A DNA stretch of 64,000 bases. It comes from Ardenticatenaceae bacterium. Lineage in GTDB: Bacteria; Chloroflexota; Anaerolineae; Promineifilales; Promineifilaceae. Position 1 is the stretch's first letter; every line of letters starts with the position of its first letter. Shown piece by piece: positions 26,177 to 34,165 of this stretch. The stretch covers positions 1 to 64,000 of the forward strand of contig JACKBV010000001.1 of the NCBI GenBank assembly GCA_020634315.1. The letters run 5' to 3'. The translations under genes and the position numbers were made by a program. The notes under the pieces are model-generated. The model had not been told where the DNA came from. It did not search any database and was given only the letters and a program-made list of their open reading frames with translations.

Positions 26177-26313
26177 GGGTTTGTCCTTGTGGTTATAGGT
26201 GGGGGAATCAACAGATAGAGAACTTACCATATTAGATGGGTTCAATCTGCGGCGTTGCGCCAATCTGTCAGACTGTTTTGTCAGCCTGTCTATTGAGAGG
26301 TGTCAAGTCTATT

Positions 26314-26589
26314 TCAAGCCAAACCGACGTAAAGATTCTTGCCAAGCACCTCAGCGTACTGCCGGAGCAAAACCAGACGCACATCTTCCGCATGATTTTC
26401 AATTTGAGAGACAGTAGATTTCTTCGTCCCTAAGCGCAGGGCAACCTCTTCTTGTGTTAAACCGGCAGCTTCACGAGCCTGACGCAGCAGCACACCCAGT
26501 TTGAAATCTGCATAACCTTTTTCATAATCGGCGGCAAACTCGGCATCTTTTATCATTCTGTTTTCGATATATTTTTGTAAATCACTCAT
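26314..26589 (-). CDS. XRE-family antitoxin (HigA-like)
   Basis: 91 residues with a helix-turn-helix: LGVLLRQAREAAGLTQEEVA, then LGTKKSTVSQIENHAEDV (residues about 30-68). It begins inside the last codons of the RelE/ParE-type toxin gene (8-bp overlap), so it is translated from the same message, toxin first, as in HigBA modules. Predicted to neutralise the toxin and repress its own operon. ACGGCCGT motifs are absent from this stretch of the window. Confidence 0.85.
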   Translation of the reverse strand: MSDLQKYIENRMIKDAEFAADYEKGYADFKLGVLLRQAREAAGLTQEEVALRLGTKKSTVSQIENHAEDVRLVLLRQYAEVLGKNLYVGLA

Positions 26590-26938
26590 TATTCTGCCTC
26601 CGGCTCAAGTAATCGTGTTTGCGTCTTTCAGCAATGTCAATTTCTTGACGCGGTGTTTTCTGGGTTTTCTTGGTAAACCCGCTGGTTAAAATCAGGAATT
26701 CATCACCATCCAGAAAACCAAGTAACCGAAAAATGTTTCCACCGAACTGGATACGAACCTCCCAAATGTCATTTGTGTTCACTAATTTTTTGAAGTATTG
26801 TCTGGGAACGGTATCCAAACCCTCAATAAGCTGCAAAACCCAGGCGACTTTCTGTGCCTGCTTTCCAGTCAGGGAGTCCAAAAATTCCGCGACGGGACAA
26901 TGCCCTGACTGTGTTCGGTAGAAATTGATTTGCTTCAT
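26582..26938 (-). CDS. RelE/ParE-superfamily toxin (HigB-like)
   Basis: 118 residues. The pattern FYRTQSGHCPVAEFLDSL, then KKLVNTNDIWEVRIQFGGNIFRLLGFLDGDEFLILTSGFTKK (in two parts around FRLL) and the closing TPRQEIDIAERRKHDY match the Gp49/HigB-like branch (PF05973). These proteins are ribosome-dependent mRNA interferases. Arg and Lys positions expected for RNA cleavage are present (VRIQFGG, GFTKKTQKTP). It is the promoter-proximal gene of a two-gene module with the XRE antitoxin. Confidence 0.85.
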   Translation of the reverse strand: MKQINFYRTQSGHCPVAEFLDSLTGKQAQKVAWVLQLIEGLDTVPRQYFKKLVNTNDIWEVRIQFGGNIFRLLGFLDGDEFLILTSGFTKKTQKTPRQEIDIAERRKHDYLSRRQNNE

Positions 26939-27016
26939 GTACCAAATACATTAACAAAGGACTGTTCGTGTGGCAAGCATGGATTTATGGCTTATTTATA
27001 GTTTTTAGTGGCTTTT

Positions 27017-27055
27017 AGAGTCGTGTCAGGTGTGTTTTTTGTCTGACACGACTCT
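27017..27055. terminator. Hairpin after the SH3-lipoprotein/TA junction
   Basis: AGAGTCGTGTCAG pairs perfectly with CTGACACGACTCT around a loop containing TTTTTT. It is related in sequence to the hairpin at 18549-18588. It separates the toxin-antitoxin module from the lipoprotein gene ending at 27087 and may end the latter's transcript. Confidence 0.6.
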
Positions 27056-27086
27056 ATAAATGCCTAATCACGCTGCATTCAATGGC

Positions 27087-27884
27087 TTATCTTGATGATG
27101 CACGAAAACCGGCGGCTTGTGCTTCTGCTGACGTACAAAACCATCTGTCGCCTTCTTCTGGTTTGATGTCAGTACGATTATAAAATGAGCCACCCGGTAC
27201 ATGATAAATTTTTTCGCCGCTGCTGTTTACATTTCCTTTGATCGCACAACTTGGATCGGGAGCTGTGGCGCAGCCACCAACACATTGGAAGGCATTTCCA
27301 TTATTCCCGCCGGTATTGCCACCTGTATCCCCACCGGTATTCCCGGCTGTGTTGCCGCTGGTATTGCTACCTGTATCCCCGCCTGTATTCCCGCCTGATG
27401 AACCTTGATTATTATCTGAAGAGGATGGCTGCGAGGAAGATGTTGTGGCAACTGGTGCAGGAAGTGCATCGGTTACGATAATTTGGTCAGAATTATCAAT
27501 GTCTACTAAATCGGCGCTTACCCATCCAAGTGTGTTGTCTGGAAGTTCGATTTGAACCCAAGTTTGTTCTGAGTTGAATCCAACTGCTGGTGCTGTGTCG
27601 TCTTTGTCCAGCGTTTGAATGACTGCGTAATCGGTTCCAGGGCCGGAGCGAATGTTTACTCTTGTACCTGTTATAGTAATGATAGGCGAGGGAGGTTTTG
27701 GGGTAGATGTGGCTGCTGATGTGTGAGTGGAGGAGCGGCGTGAGGGTGTTGCTGTTGGTGTCTCGGTTGGTATCTCAATGGAGTTCGATCTGTCATTGTT
27801 TGTGGATGTAGTGTCATCTCCACAAGCCACGGCCGGTAAAATTAAGAATAAAACGCAAAGTAAAAACTTGTAATGAAATTTCAT
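27087..27884 (-). CDS. SH3-domain lipoprotein with Gly/Asn/Thr repeats and C-terminal Cys-rich domain
   Basis: 265 residues from ATG 27884; the open frame extends 24 codons upstream without a start context. Lipobox PAVAC at Cys 21. A Thr/Ser/Pro linker is followed by a bacterial SH3 domain (about 70-140: TRVNIRSGPGTDYAVIQTL ... WVQIELPDNTLGWVSADLV). A low-complexity GNTGGDTGGNTSGN-type repeat (about 165-205) leads to a C-terminal module with CAIKGNVNSSGEKIYHVPGG and RWFCTSAEAQAAGFR, a small domain often found at the end of secreted nucleases and envelope proteins. Likely binds the cell wall; no catalytic site is visible. Confidence 0.8.
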   Translation of the reverse strand: MKFHYKFLLCVLFLILPAVACGDDTTSTNNDRSNSIEIPTETPTATPSRRSSTHTSAATSTPKPPSPIITITGTRVNIRSGPGTDYAVIQTLDKDDTAPAVGFNSEQTWVQIELPDNTLGWVSADLVDIDNSDQIIVTDALPAPVATTSSSQPSSSDNNQGSSGGNTGGDTGSNTSGNTAGNTGGDTGGNTGGNNGNAFQCVGGCATAPDPSCAIKGNVNSSGEKIYHVPGGSFYNRTDIKPEEGDRWFCTSAEAQAAGFRASSR

Positions 27885-28016
27885 GACTTGCCCCCTATGG
27901 TTGGTTGTAATTTTATGGATGATTTTTCTGCCTGTCAGGTTTGTCAGGCTATACAAAACTTTTAATGGTGCGGTTGATGCCGCAGATTTGTGGCATCAAC
28001 CGCGTCTGGTTTTTCG

Positions 28017-28331
28017 TTACCGCTTGGCGGTGATGCCGAAGGCGGCCCAATGTTCTTGCGGGGTGGCTATTTTGACCCGTTTTGCCAGGTCTGAATATTT
28101 CCCCTTGGCTTCTTTCATTTTTTCATTTAGTTCGTCTGTCTTTGTTTTTAACTGTGCTTTGAGTTCCTCCTGTTCTGAATTGAGTTCGTCTAGTTCTTTG
28201 GCGAAGGTGTCCATGTCCGCAGCGTCGGTGGCGGTGATGCCGATGCCGGCGAGGGTGTCTAGCCGGGTGGTTATGCCGCTTGCCATTGTGCGAAAGTTGG
28301 ATATGGATTGAGAGAAAGTGGGTGTTGTCAT
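28017..28331 (-). CDS. Small coiled-coil protein of unknown function
   Basis: 104 residues from the second Met (28331); AAAGGAG lies 7 nt upstream, and the ATG at 28334 is less well spaced. Residues about 35-85 are strongly helical with heptad character (DTFAKELDELNSEQEELKAQ, LKTKTDELNEKMKEAKGK). No family recognised. It lies between the SH3 lipoprotein and the 21-bp minisatellite. Confidence 0.65.
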   Translation of the reverse strand: MTTPTFSQSISNFRTMASGITTRLDTLAGIGITATDAADMDTFAKELDELNSEQEELKAQLKTKTDELNEKMKEAKGKYSDLAKRVKIATPQEHWAAFGITAKR

Positions 28332-28393
28332 CATAAACTCCTTTTACTGAAAGTTATTACAGCCCCGCAAACACGGAACCTGTTAAATAAAGT

Positions 28394-28687
28394 TGCCCGG
28401 AGGTTGAAGATAACGGCCCGGAAGCTCTGGGTTGCTGCCCGAAGGCTTCGGGATGGTGCCCGGAAGCTCTGGGTTGCTGCCCGAAGGCTTCGGGATGGTG
28501 CCCGAATGTTCCGGGATGGTGCCCGAACGTTCCGGGTTGCTGCCCGGAAGCCTGGGGATGCTGCCCGAAGGCTTCGGGTTGCTTCCCGAAAGGTTAGGGA
28601 TGCTGCCCAAAGGCTTCGGGTAGGTGCCCGGAGGCTTAGGGTAGGTGCCCGAAGGGTTGGGGTAGGTGCCCGGAGCTTTCGGGTTGG
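28394..28687. repeat. 14 x 21-bp minisatellite with hairpin units
   Basis: Fourteen consecutive 21-bp units of the form TGCCCGAAGGCTTCGGGATGG, with substitutions but no length change. Each unit is nearly self-complementary (CCCGAA...TTCGGG), so the array is a row of small hairpins. Because 21 is a multiple of three, several frames on both strands stay open: a minus-strand frame reads PSGSNPE/PGTIPKP heptapeptides and a plus-strand frame reads LPEGFGM heptads. No ribosome site or codon evidence selects one, so I leave it as a repeat. Weaker coding frames reach to 28829. Confidence 0.9.
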
Positions 28688-28892
28688 TTGCTATTGTGTG
28701 TTTTTTTGTGGTTGGTTGTTGTGGAAACGGCCGTATCCCATCATTCCTCCTTCCCTGGTTATCACTATGAGTGTCACAACTGATAGGTAGTATAAACGAG
28801 GCCGAACAGGAGAGCAACGCAACTGGCATCCTATTCTTCTATTACGCTGGTAGATGGATATAGATTAGATCGAAACCGAGTTTTTCAGCAGC

Positions 28893-30086
28893 TCACCCCT
28901 CATACCTCCGTAAAATACGCCGCGCCACCGACCATTTATGCACCTCATCTGGCCCATCATAAATGCGAGCAGCACGCTCGTGGCGATACCAAAAAGCCAA
29001 CGGTAATTCATCCGTCATGCCCATCGCGCCATGCACCTGAATGGCACGATCCAGCACACGCTGCAACACCCCGGCAACATGGAACTTAATCAGCGAGATG
29101 GCATCACGCGCCGCATATTGGCCGTGCCGGTCAATCTGGTCGGCCGTATGCAATACCAACAGGCGGGCGCTGTCCATCTCCGCGCGGCTCTCAGCAATCC
29201 AATTTTGCACAGTCTGTTGGTCGCCTAACGGCCGTCCCGGAGCCACCTCCCGCTGCACCGCCTGCGTACACATCAAGTCAAATGCCCGTTCACAAATACC
29301 CAGCCAGCGCATACAGTGATGAATACGCCCCGGCCCCAGCCTTTCCTGAGCAATGGCAAAGCCCGCCCCTTCTGCGCCCAGCAAATTCTCTTTGGGCACA
29401 CGCACGCCATCATACATGATCTCCGCATGGCTAAAGGGGCCAACACCGCGCTCGCCCATCACCGAAGTATTGCGCACCAGGCGAAAGCCGGGCGTATCGG
29501 CGGGCACAATAATCATACTGGCGCGTTGATGTTTGGCCGCGTTGGCCTCGGTGACAGCCATGACAATGGCAAAGGCGGCGCCATCACCGCCCGTGCTAAA
29601 CCATTTGTGGCCGGTGATGGTGTAATGGGTGGGATCGGAAACGGCCGTTGTGCTCAACCACGTCGGATTCGATCCCGGATTCTCCGGCTCCGTCATCGAA
29701 AAGCAAGAGCGAACATCCCCTTCCAATAACGGAAAAAGAAACTGCTCCTTCTGCGCCGCCGTGCCATGTTCAATAAGAATCTCCATATTCCCCGCATCAG
29801 GAGCCTGACAATTAAAAACATAATGCCCCATAGGCGAACGCCCCAAAATCTGGCTAACCAGCCCATGCTCCAACAACGTCAACCCCATGCCCCCATAATC
29901 ACTAGAAATTTGCGGCAGCCAAAGCCCCAAGCTCTTCGCCTGCTGCCGCTTCTGCTCCAACAAAGGCATCAATGTCTCAAAATCTTGCAGCAAAAAATGG
30001 CGCTCAAGCGGCACAATCTCCTCATCAACAAACTCGCGCACCGTACGCAGCAGCATCTGTATTTCAGTGGGAATATCAAAGTTCAT
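28893..30086 (-). CDS. Acyl-CoA dehydrogenase (ACAD10/11-like)
   Basis: 397 residues with all ACAD blocks: N-terminal helices, FSMTEPENPGSNPTWLSTTA, GHKWFSTGGDGAAFAIVMAV for the FAD domain, VMGERGVGPFSHAEIMYDGV, EGAGFAIAQERLGPGRIHHCMRW, then IQVHGAMGMTDELPLAFWYR and RIYDGPDEVHKWSVARRIL. The position equivalent to the MCAD catalytic Glu is Asp in IYDGPDEV, as in ACAD11-type enzymes. Predicted flavin-dependent alpha,beta-dehydrogenation of an acyl-CoA. The phosphotransferase at 25127 is the separated partner seen fused in ACAD10/11. SDR gene 30170 lies immediately upstream. Confidence 0.9.
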   Translation of the reverse strand: MNFDIPTEIQMLLRTVREFVDEEIVPLERHFLLQDFETLMPLLEQKRQQAKSLGLWLPQISSDYGGMGLTLLEHGLVSQILGRSPMGHYVFNCQAPDAGNMEILIEHGTAAQKEQFLFPLLEGDVRSCFSMTEPENPGSNPTWLSTTAVSDPTHYTITGHKWFSTGGDGAAFAIVMAVTEANAAKHQRASMIIVPADTPGFRLVRNTSVMGERGVGPFSHAEIMYDGVRVPKENLLGAEGAGFAIAQERLGPGRIHHCMRWLGICERAFDLMCTQAVQREVAPGRPLGDQQTVQNWIAESRAEMDSARLLVLHTADQIDRHGQYAARDAISLIKFHVAGVLQRVLDRAIQVHGAMGMTDELPLAFWYRHERAARIYDGPDEVHKWSVARRILRRYEG

Positions 30087-30169
30087 AGCAGTATCTCATT
30101 CTCCATAATCTGTAATCAACCATCGGGAAGCAGCAAATGGCAAACGGCTTCCCCCTCACAGCACTCTCT

Positions 30170-30946
30170 TTAAAACTGAACCCCGCTGCCAACCATCTGC
30201 CCCCCATCCACCAAAAAGGTAGCGCCCGTGGTAAAGCTAGAAGCAGACGAGGCCAGGTAAAGGGCAATACCGGTCAGCTCAGAAGGTTCGGCCATGCGCC
30301 CCTGGGGGATTGTTTTCAAAACGGCCGTATTCACCTGCGAATTCCCCCACAAAGCAGCACTAAACTTCGTCTTCACAAACCCCGGCGCAATCGCATTCAC
30401 CTGAATATTCGCCGGGGCCAACTCCACCGCCAACGCCTCCGTCAGCATCAGCACAGCCGCCTTACTCACCGAATACACCCCCATCATCGGCTGCGGCTTC
30501 CTCCCGGCAATCGAGGCCACATTAATGATCTTCCCGCCGCCACGCGCCATCATATGCGGCACACACGCCTGCACCATGCGGAAATACCCCTTCACATTCA
30601 CATCTAAAATTTTGTCCCAATGGCTCTCTTCGGCCGTTAAAATCGGCCCAAAATGGGGATTCGTCGCCGCATTGTTAATCAAAATATCAACACCCCCATA
30701 CACAGCCACCGCCTGCTCCACTAAATGGCGAACAGCTTCACTTTCACCGGTATGGGCGGCAACGGCCGTTGCCTCTTCGCCACGCTGCCGGAACTGCGCC
30801 ACAACATCATCCAGCGCCTCCTGCTTACGGCTCGACAACACCACCTTCGCCCCGGCAGCGGTCAGCGTTTCCGCCAACGCCAAACCAATACCACGCGACG
30901 CACCCGTAACAATGGCAACCTTCCCACTCAAATCAAATTGACTCAT
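30170..30946 (-). CDS. Short-chain dehydrogenase/reductase (classical SDR)
   Basis: 258 residues with TGASRGIGLALAE (cofactor glycine motif, residues about 14-26), the NNAA block near 90, a catalytic Tyr-x-x-x-Lys in GVYSVSKAAVLML (about 157-161) and closing TTGATFLVDGGQM. This is the FabG/3-hydroxyacyl-CoA dehydrogenase-like class, probably NAD(P)-dependent oxidation or reduction of a hydroxy-/ketoacyl substrate. It lies 83 bp upstream of the ACAD gene on the same strand, so shared transcription is likely. Confidence 0.88.
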   Translation of the reverse strand: MSQFDLSGKVAIVTGASRGIGLALAETLTAAGAKVVLSSRKQEALDDVVAQFRQRGEEATAVAAHTGESEAVRHLVEQAVAVYGGVDILINNAATNPHFGPILTAEESHWDKILDVNVKGYFRMVQACVPHMMARGGGKIINVASIAGRKPQPMMGVYSVSKAAVLMLTEALAVELAPANIQVNAIAPGFVKTKFSAALWGNSQVNTAVLKTIPQGRMAEPSELTGIALYLASSASSFTTGATFLVDGGQMVGSGVQF

Positions 30947-31098
30947 TATCCACTCCTAAAAGCGACCTCCCAGAGGTTTCTGCCACAAAGCAACCACAGC
31001 GATCACAATCATCGAGAGGCCATGCGTGTTACCTTCACCAGATAGACAAATCATAAACGGCCCACAGTTTTTGGGCAAAATATAAGCGGCAGCAGTTA

Positions 31099-31209
31099 GG
31101 GAATCGGCAAGAAATCTTCTGGAATAAATCACACGAAACCTTGCCGATTCCTTGAAGGAAACCGCAGATTGGGGCGTGTCGGTTATCCGAAAACTTTCTG
31201 CGGTTTACC
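31099..31209. repeat. 111-bp two-hairpin element, copy 3 (inverted)
   Basis: Reverse orientation of copies 1 and 2, same length of 111 bp, with CGGCAAG and CCGCAG stems preserved and most differences in the loops. It lies in the intergenic region between the SDR and the L,D-transpeptidase. The left terminus reads GGGAATCGG rather than GGTAATCGG. The remainder of the 340-bp gap holds only the terminator at 31226 and a half CCTCCCAGAGG repeat. Confidence 0.85.
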
Positions 31210-31225
31210 AATCTACTCACGCCAT

Positions 31226-31262
31226 AAAAAAAGCCCCCGTCATACCATCATATGCGGGGGCC
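31226..31262 (-). terminator. Rho-independent terminator of the L,D-transpeptidase gene
   Basis: On the minus strand GGCCCCCGCATATGATGG is followed by TATGACGGGGGCTTTTTTT: a GC-rich stem and a seven-T run. It lies 26 bp after the stop codon of 31288-32382. Confidence 0.9.
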
Positions 31263-31287
31263 ATCTTTCTGCTGAGCATGCCAGGAA

Positions 31288-32382
31288 CTACGGCCCGGCA
31301 AAATCCGTAATTGGGTCTGCGTGCATGGAGATAAATCCATGCGGGTCTGAGGTATGCACCCACACCCACAAATCATTTGGTGCTTCTTCCGACCAATTAA
31401 ACACCCATTCTGCGGCCAGCGGCGGCATATTCACACAACCATGACTATGCTTATAGCCAAAACGATCATGCCAATAAGCACCGTGCAGGGCAATCTCATC
31501 ATCAAAGAACATGGTGTGTGGCACATCCTCAATGAAGTAATAATCGACTTTCCCTTCTGCCCCAGACATCTTGACTTCTGTATGACGACTCCACACCTGG
31601 AACAAACCTTCATTGGTGGGCCAACGATTCAAACCGCTGGAAATCAACCCGGCGTAAACCATCCGGTCGCCTTCATAAGCAGCAAAACTTTGCTCATACA
31701 GGTCTACTTCAACCCAATATTCATTCGCGCCAACTTCTTCCGGGCGTGGGCTGGCATCAACCAGACTGACAAAGGTTTGGCGTACCCAATAGCCGCCGCC
31801 AATGTTGTACCAAATCCATTCCTGATCGGGTTCTTGTATAGGCACAGCATCGTATACTTGAAAGAAGGTGTAACGATCTAATTTCGGTGTACCGGGTTCG
31901 GGTTCAGCCCCCGGTTCACGACTGGGATGCACCGGCGCTAACACCCAACCAAACGGCCGTTCCGGTTGCTGCGTCACCTGCACACCAGCAAAGCTAGAAT
32001 CATCCACAACACGTAAATCACTGGCGCGCACATACTCATCATAATTGATGACATACCAAAGCTCGCCTTCACTTTCCACCGCATTTTGCACCGTCACAAA
32101 GAGAAACCCATCCCCCACATTACGCACAATAGGTGCCGTCAAGCTAGGTGCAGCATACACATTAATCAAGTCATTCAGCCGGGCATACGTCCTGTGCGAG
32201 ATAAAGCTATCCGCAAATGGCTCTGGCTGCACAAAGGTAGGCTGAGTCGCCTCCCCCGTACAAACATGACCAATACTGTCTGTATACACATAACAATTGG
32301 CGGCATAGGTGGGAACTACCCATACAATAATGGCTACCATTCCTGCTGTTAGAATAAAGCCTAATTTCGCTAATCGCGACAT
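31288..32382 (-). CDS. L,D-transpeptidase with SH3-like domain (YkuD family)
   Basis: 364 residues. The signal peptide is about residues 1-28 (hydrophobic LGFILTAGMVAIIVWVVPTYA). An SH3-like region follows (about 60-125: YAAPSLTAPIVRNVGDGFLF ... WYVINYDEYVRASDL). The catalytic YkuD domain is C-terminal: YWVEVDLYEQSFAAYEGDRM, then EIALHGAYWHDRFGYKHSHG immediately followed by CVNMPPLAAEW, giving the His and SHGC nucleophile. Members form 3-3 cross-links in peptidoglycan, so an envelope role is likely. A clear terminator lies downstream. Confidence 0.92.
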   Translation of the reverse strand: MSRLAKLGFILTAGMVAIIVWVVPTYAANCYVYTDSIGHVCTGEATQPTFVQPEPFADSFISHRTYARLNDLINVYAAPSLTAPIVRNVGDGFLFVTVQNAVESEGELWYVINYDEYVRASDLRVVDDSSFAGVQVTQQPERPFGWVLAPVHPSREPGAEPEPGTPKLDRYTFFQVYDAVPIQEPDQEWIWYNIGGGYWVRQTFVSLVDASPRPEEVGANEYWVEVDLYEQSFAAYEGDRMVYAGLISSGLNRWPTNEGLFQVWSRHTEVKMSGAEGKVDYYFIEDVPHTMFFDDEIALHGAYWHDRFGYKHSHGCVNMPPLAAEWVFNWSEEAPNDLWVWVHTSDPHGFISMHADPITDFAGP

Positions 32383-32579
32383 AAGTTTCTACTTTAACTC
32401 CTTGCACCGTTTTATACAGTTTACATCAGAAATTCTAGCTAATTTTGCTGGCTTCCCAGTGACTTTCTGACGCTTCACCTATTAAGTGTAGCATGTTTAA
32501 AAATGGAGACACAAATAAAATACAACAAATCTCACCTGCCATTCCAAAACAAGTCAATCCATCAGATATATTTGCCAGA

Positions 32580-32903
32580 TTAATTAATGTAACCGTTCTC
32601 GCGCTGCCCGGTGAAGCCGCGGTCGGTCAACAGCGACTCATTCGGGTCGCTGCCGTCCTTCTGGATGGCGCTGGCGCTGCTCAGAGCCTGTGCTGAGCGC
32701 AGCCGAAGCATGGTCGCTGTAGAGGTAGAAACGGCCGTTGTTCGCCGAGTCAGGGTCGCCGGTGACGCGCACGGCCGTTGCCTGCCCGCCAAACTGTAAA
32801 TCGTGCGCGTAATAATACGCAACGCTGGCTCCATTTCACCGCTGCCATCGCTCCCGCCTTCCTCCTCGCTCGTGCCAACCGTTGCCATCTCTTGCGGCTG
32901 CAA
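32580..32903 (-). pseudogene. Remnant of an RHS/YD-repeat protein
   Basis: Parts in different minus-strand frames read YYYAHDLQFGGQ, then AVRVTGDPDSANNGRFYLYSDH, then SASAIQKDGSDPNESLLTDRG and FTGQRE. Together these are the end of an RHS repeat-associated core (YYYAGGQ...LYSDHLGS...FTGQR). A CTTCGGCTGCGCTCAGCACA-type repeat appears to interrupt it after the SDH residues (about 32685-32710). Reading frame is lost there, and neither the upstream YD repeats nor a C-terminal toxin remain. The 820-bp region 32383-33206 contains nothing else identifiable except five ACGGCCGT motifs. Confidence 0.6.
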
Positions 32904-33206
32904 CTACTTGCTCGCCTTTTGTCGCCCGACCAACTACCGAAGGCGGCACTGGTTGGCTTGCCCACTTGCCGTTCGCAATTCACCGTTTACCATTCACCAT
33001 TCATCCGACCGTTTGCCAACAAAAAACAGTCAACAAAAAATGGAAAACTGGGGAACGGCCGTTGCTCCCCAAATAGTCAATAAAAAATGAGTACGGCCGT
33101 TTCCTTTTCTCCCAGTTAGCAATAAGGCAAAAGCAGATGCTTCCCTTCCCCCATTAACCATTGACATTTAACAATCAGCCATTGACCATTCATACGGCCG
33201 TTACCT

Positions 33207-33620
33207 TCATGCTATTAATCCAATCAACAGTAGGGGGCCAAATATAAACAACCAGATGTATGTTTCAAGGGTTACACCCACCTCCAATGTTGCCATTTCT
33301 GGTTTGTTGGGATTATAAAAGACCCTCACGGGTTTTCCTTTAGGATATTGTTTTATATAGCCTCCCGAGAGGGTTCTAATAAAACCTCCTACAAATCCAA
33401 AAGCTATACGATTAGATTCATACATTGAGCCATTCACAATATATTGATAACCAACCCGAGGGCCGTGAGCATTACCCATGTGTGTAACGATTTTAGAATT
33501 CGTAATTCTGCCTTTTGTACTAGGCCATGCCTTGCTTCTATTCCCCCAGTATATTGTGTGGAATATTGCGGCAAGGAATAAAGAGAAGAGAAGTAATACT
33601 AAGAGTTTTTCAAGGACCAT
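33207..33620 (-). CDS. DUF3592 membrane protein
   Basis: 137 residues with an N-terminal membrane helix (LLVLLLFSLFLAAIFHTIYW), the central DUF3592 segment (WPSTKGRITNSKIV ... VGYQYIVNGSMYESNRIAF and YPKGKPVRVFYNPNKPEMA) and a C-terminal membrane helix (YIWLFIFGPLLLIGLIA). The YNPNKPEMATLE motif is characteristic. Function unknown; the family is common in bacterial envelopes. It sits at the edge of an AT-richer accessory stretch. Confidence 0.8.
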   Translation of the reverse strand: MVLEKLLVLLLFSLFLAAIFHTIYWGNRSKAWPSTKGRITNSKIVTHMGNAHGPRVGYQYIVNGSMYESNRIAFGFVGGFIRTLSGGYIKQYPKGKPVRVFYNPNKPEMATLEVGVTLETYIWLFIFGPLLLIGLIA

Positions 33621-33674
33621 TTAGCTACCCTCCTGCTTTTTGTTGTTATATTGAATAAATAATCACGGCCCTTA

Positions 33675-33785
33675 TTATGGGTAACACACCGGTAAATCAA
33701 CATAAACTTGTTCGCTCCCAATAGGTGCTTTATCGGGACTAGATGCATAAATGTATCCATTAGCATAAAGTTGACTGAAACCTTC
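33675..33785 (-). pseudogene. Possible C-terminal fragment cut by an IS remnant
   Basis: Minus-strand reading gives GFSQLYANGYIYASSPDKAP then IGSEQVYVDLPVCYP and a stop. This reads like the end of a real protein, but it begins exactly where the transposase remnant starts, with no start codon. No family recognised. It could equally be chance. Confidence 0.2.
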
Positions 33786-34073
33786 TTCTCTGACCAAAAA
33801 AGTCGCGGCTTCAATTTACACAAAAGCCACCAGGCAAATACCGAGCGGCTCAAAAGGTTACTGATTCCAGCCTGCTTGGCCTACATTTGGATGCTCTTTT
33901 TAGGCGAAATGGTCGAGAAGGACAAAACAGTAATGAAACAAATTCACCGAACTGATCGTTGTGACCTGAGTTTGTTTCAACTTGGTGAACGTTATCTGGA
34001 ATACTTGTTCAATTATGGCTTGAGTATTCCAATTAACTTTAGGCTATCGGGCATTATGAAATGTGTCCGGTAG
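33768..34073 (+). pseudogene. C-terminal remnant of an IS4-family transposase
   Basis: The translation ETFFSDQKSRGFNLHKSHQ, TERLKRLLIPACLAYIWMLF and IHRTDRCDLSLFQLGERYLEY is the C-terminal third of a common IS4-type DDE transposase, including the final conserved Glu of the DDE triad in ETFFSDQKSRG. The N-terminal two thirds and the left inverted repeat are missing; translation stops at 34073. It marks a former insertion into this AT-rich island. Confidence 0.75.
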
Positions 34074-34165
34074 TGAATCATATTTAAGGAGATTTGTATA
34101 TGTCCAATTTTGATAACCTCAAATCACTTCATTTGCACCAATGGTCATTTCAAACCCATAGTCTC

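Noticed and set aside
28394..28687. 21-bp repeats as a CRISPR array
   Set aside because: There are no spacers between the units and no cas genes.
28308..28790. Plus-strand open frame over the 21-bp minisatellite
   Set aside because: All frames stay open because 21 is a multiple of three; no start context or codon signal prefers this one.
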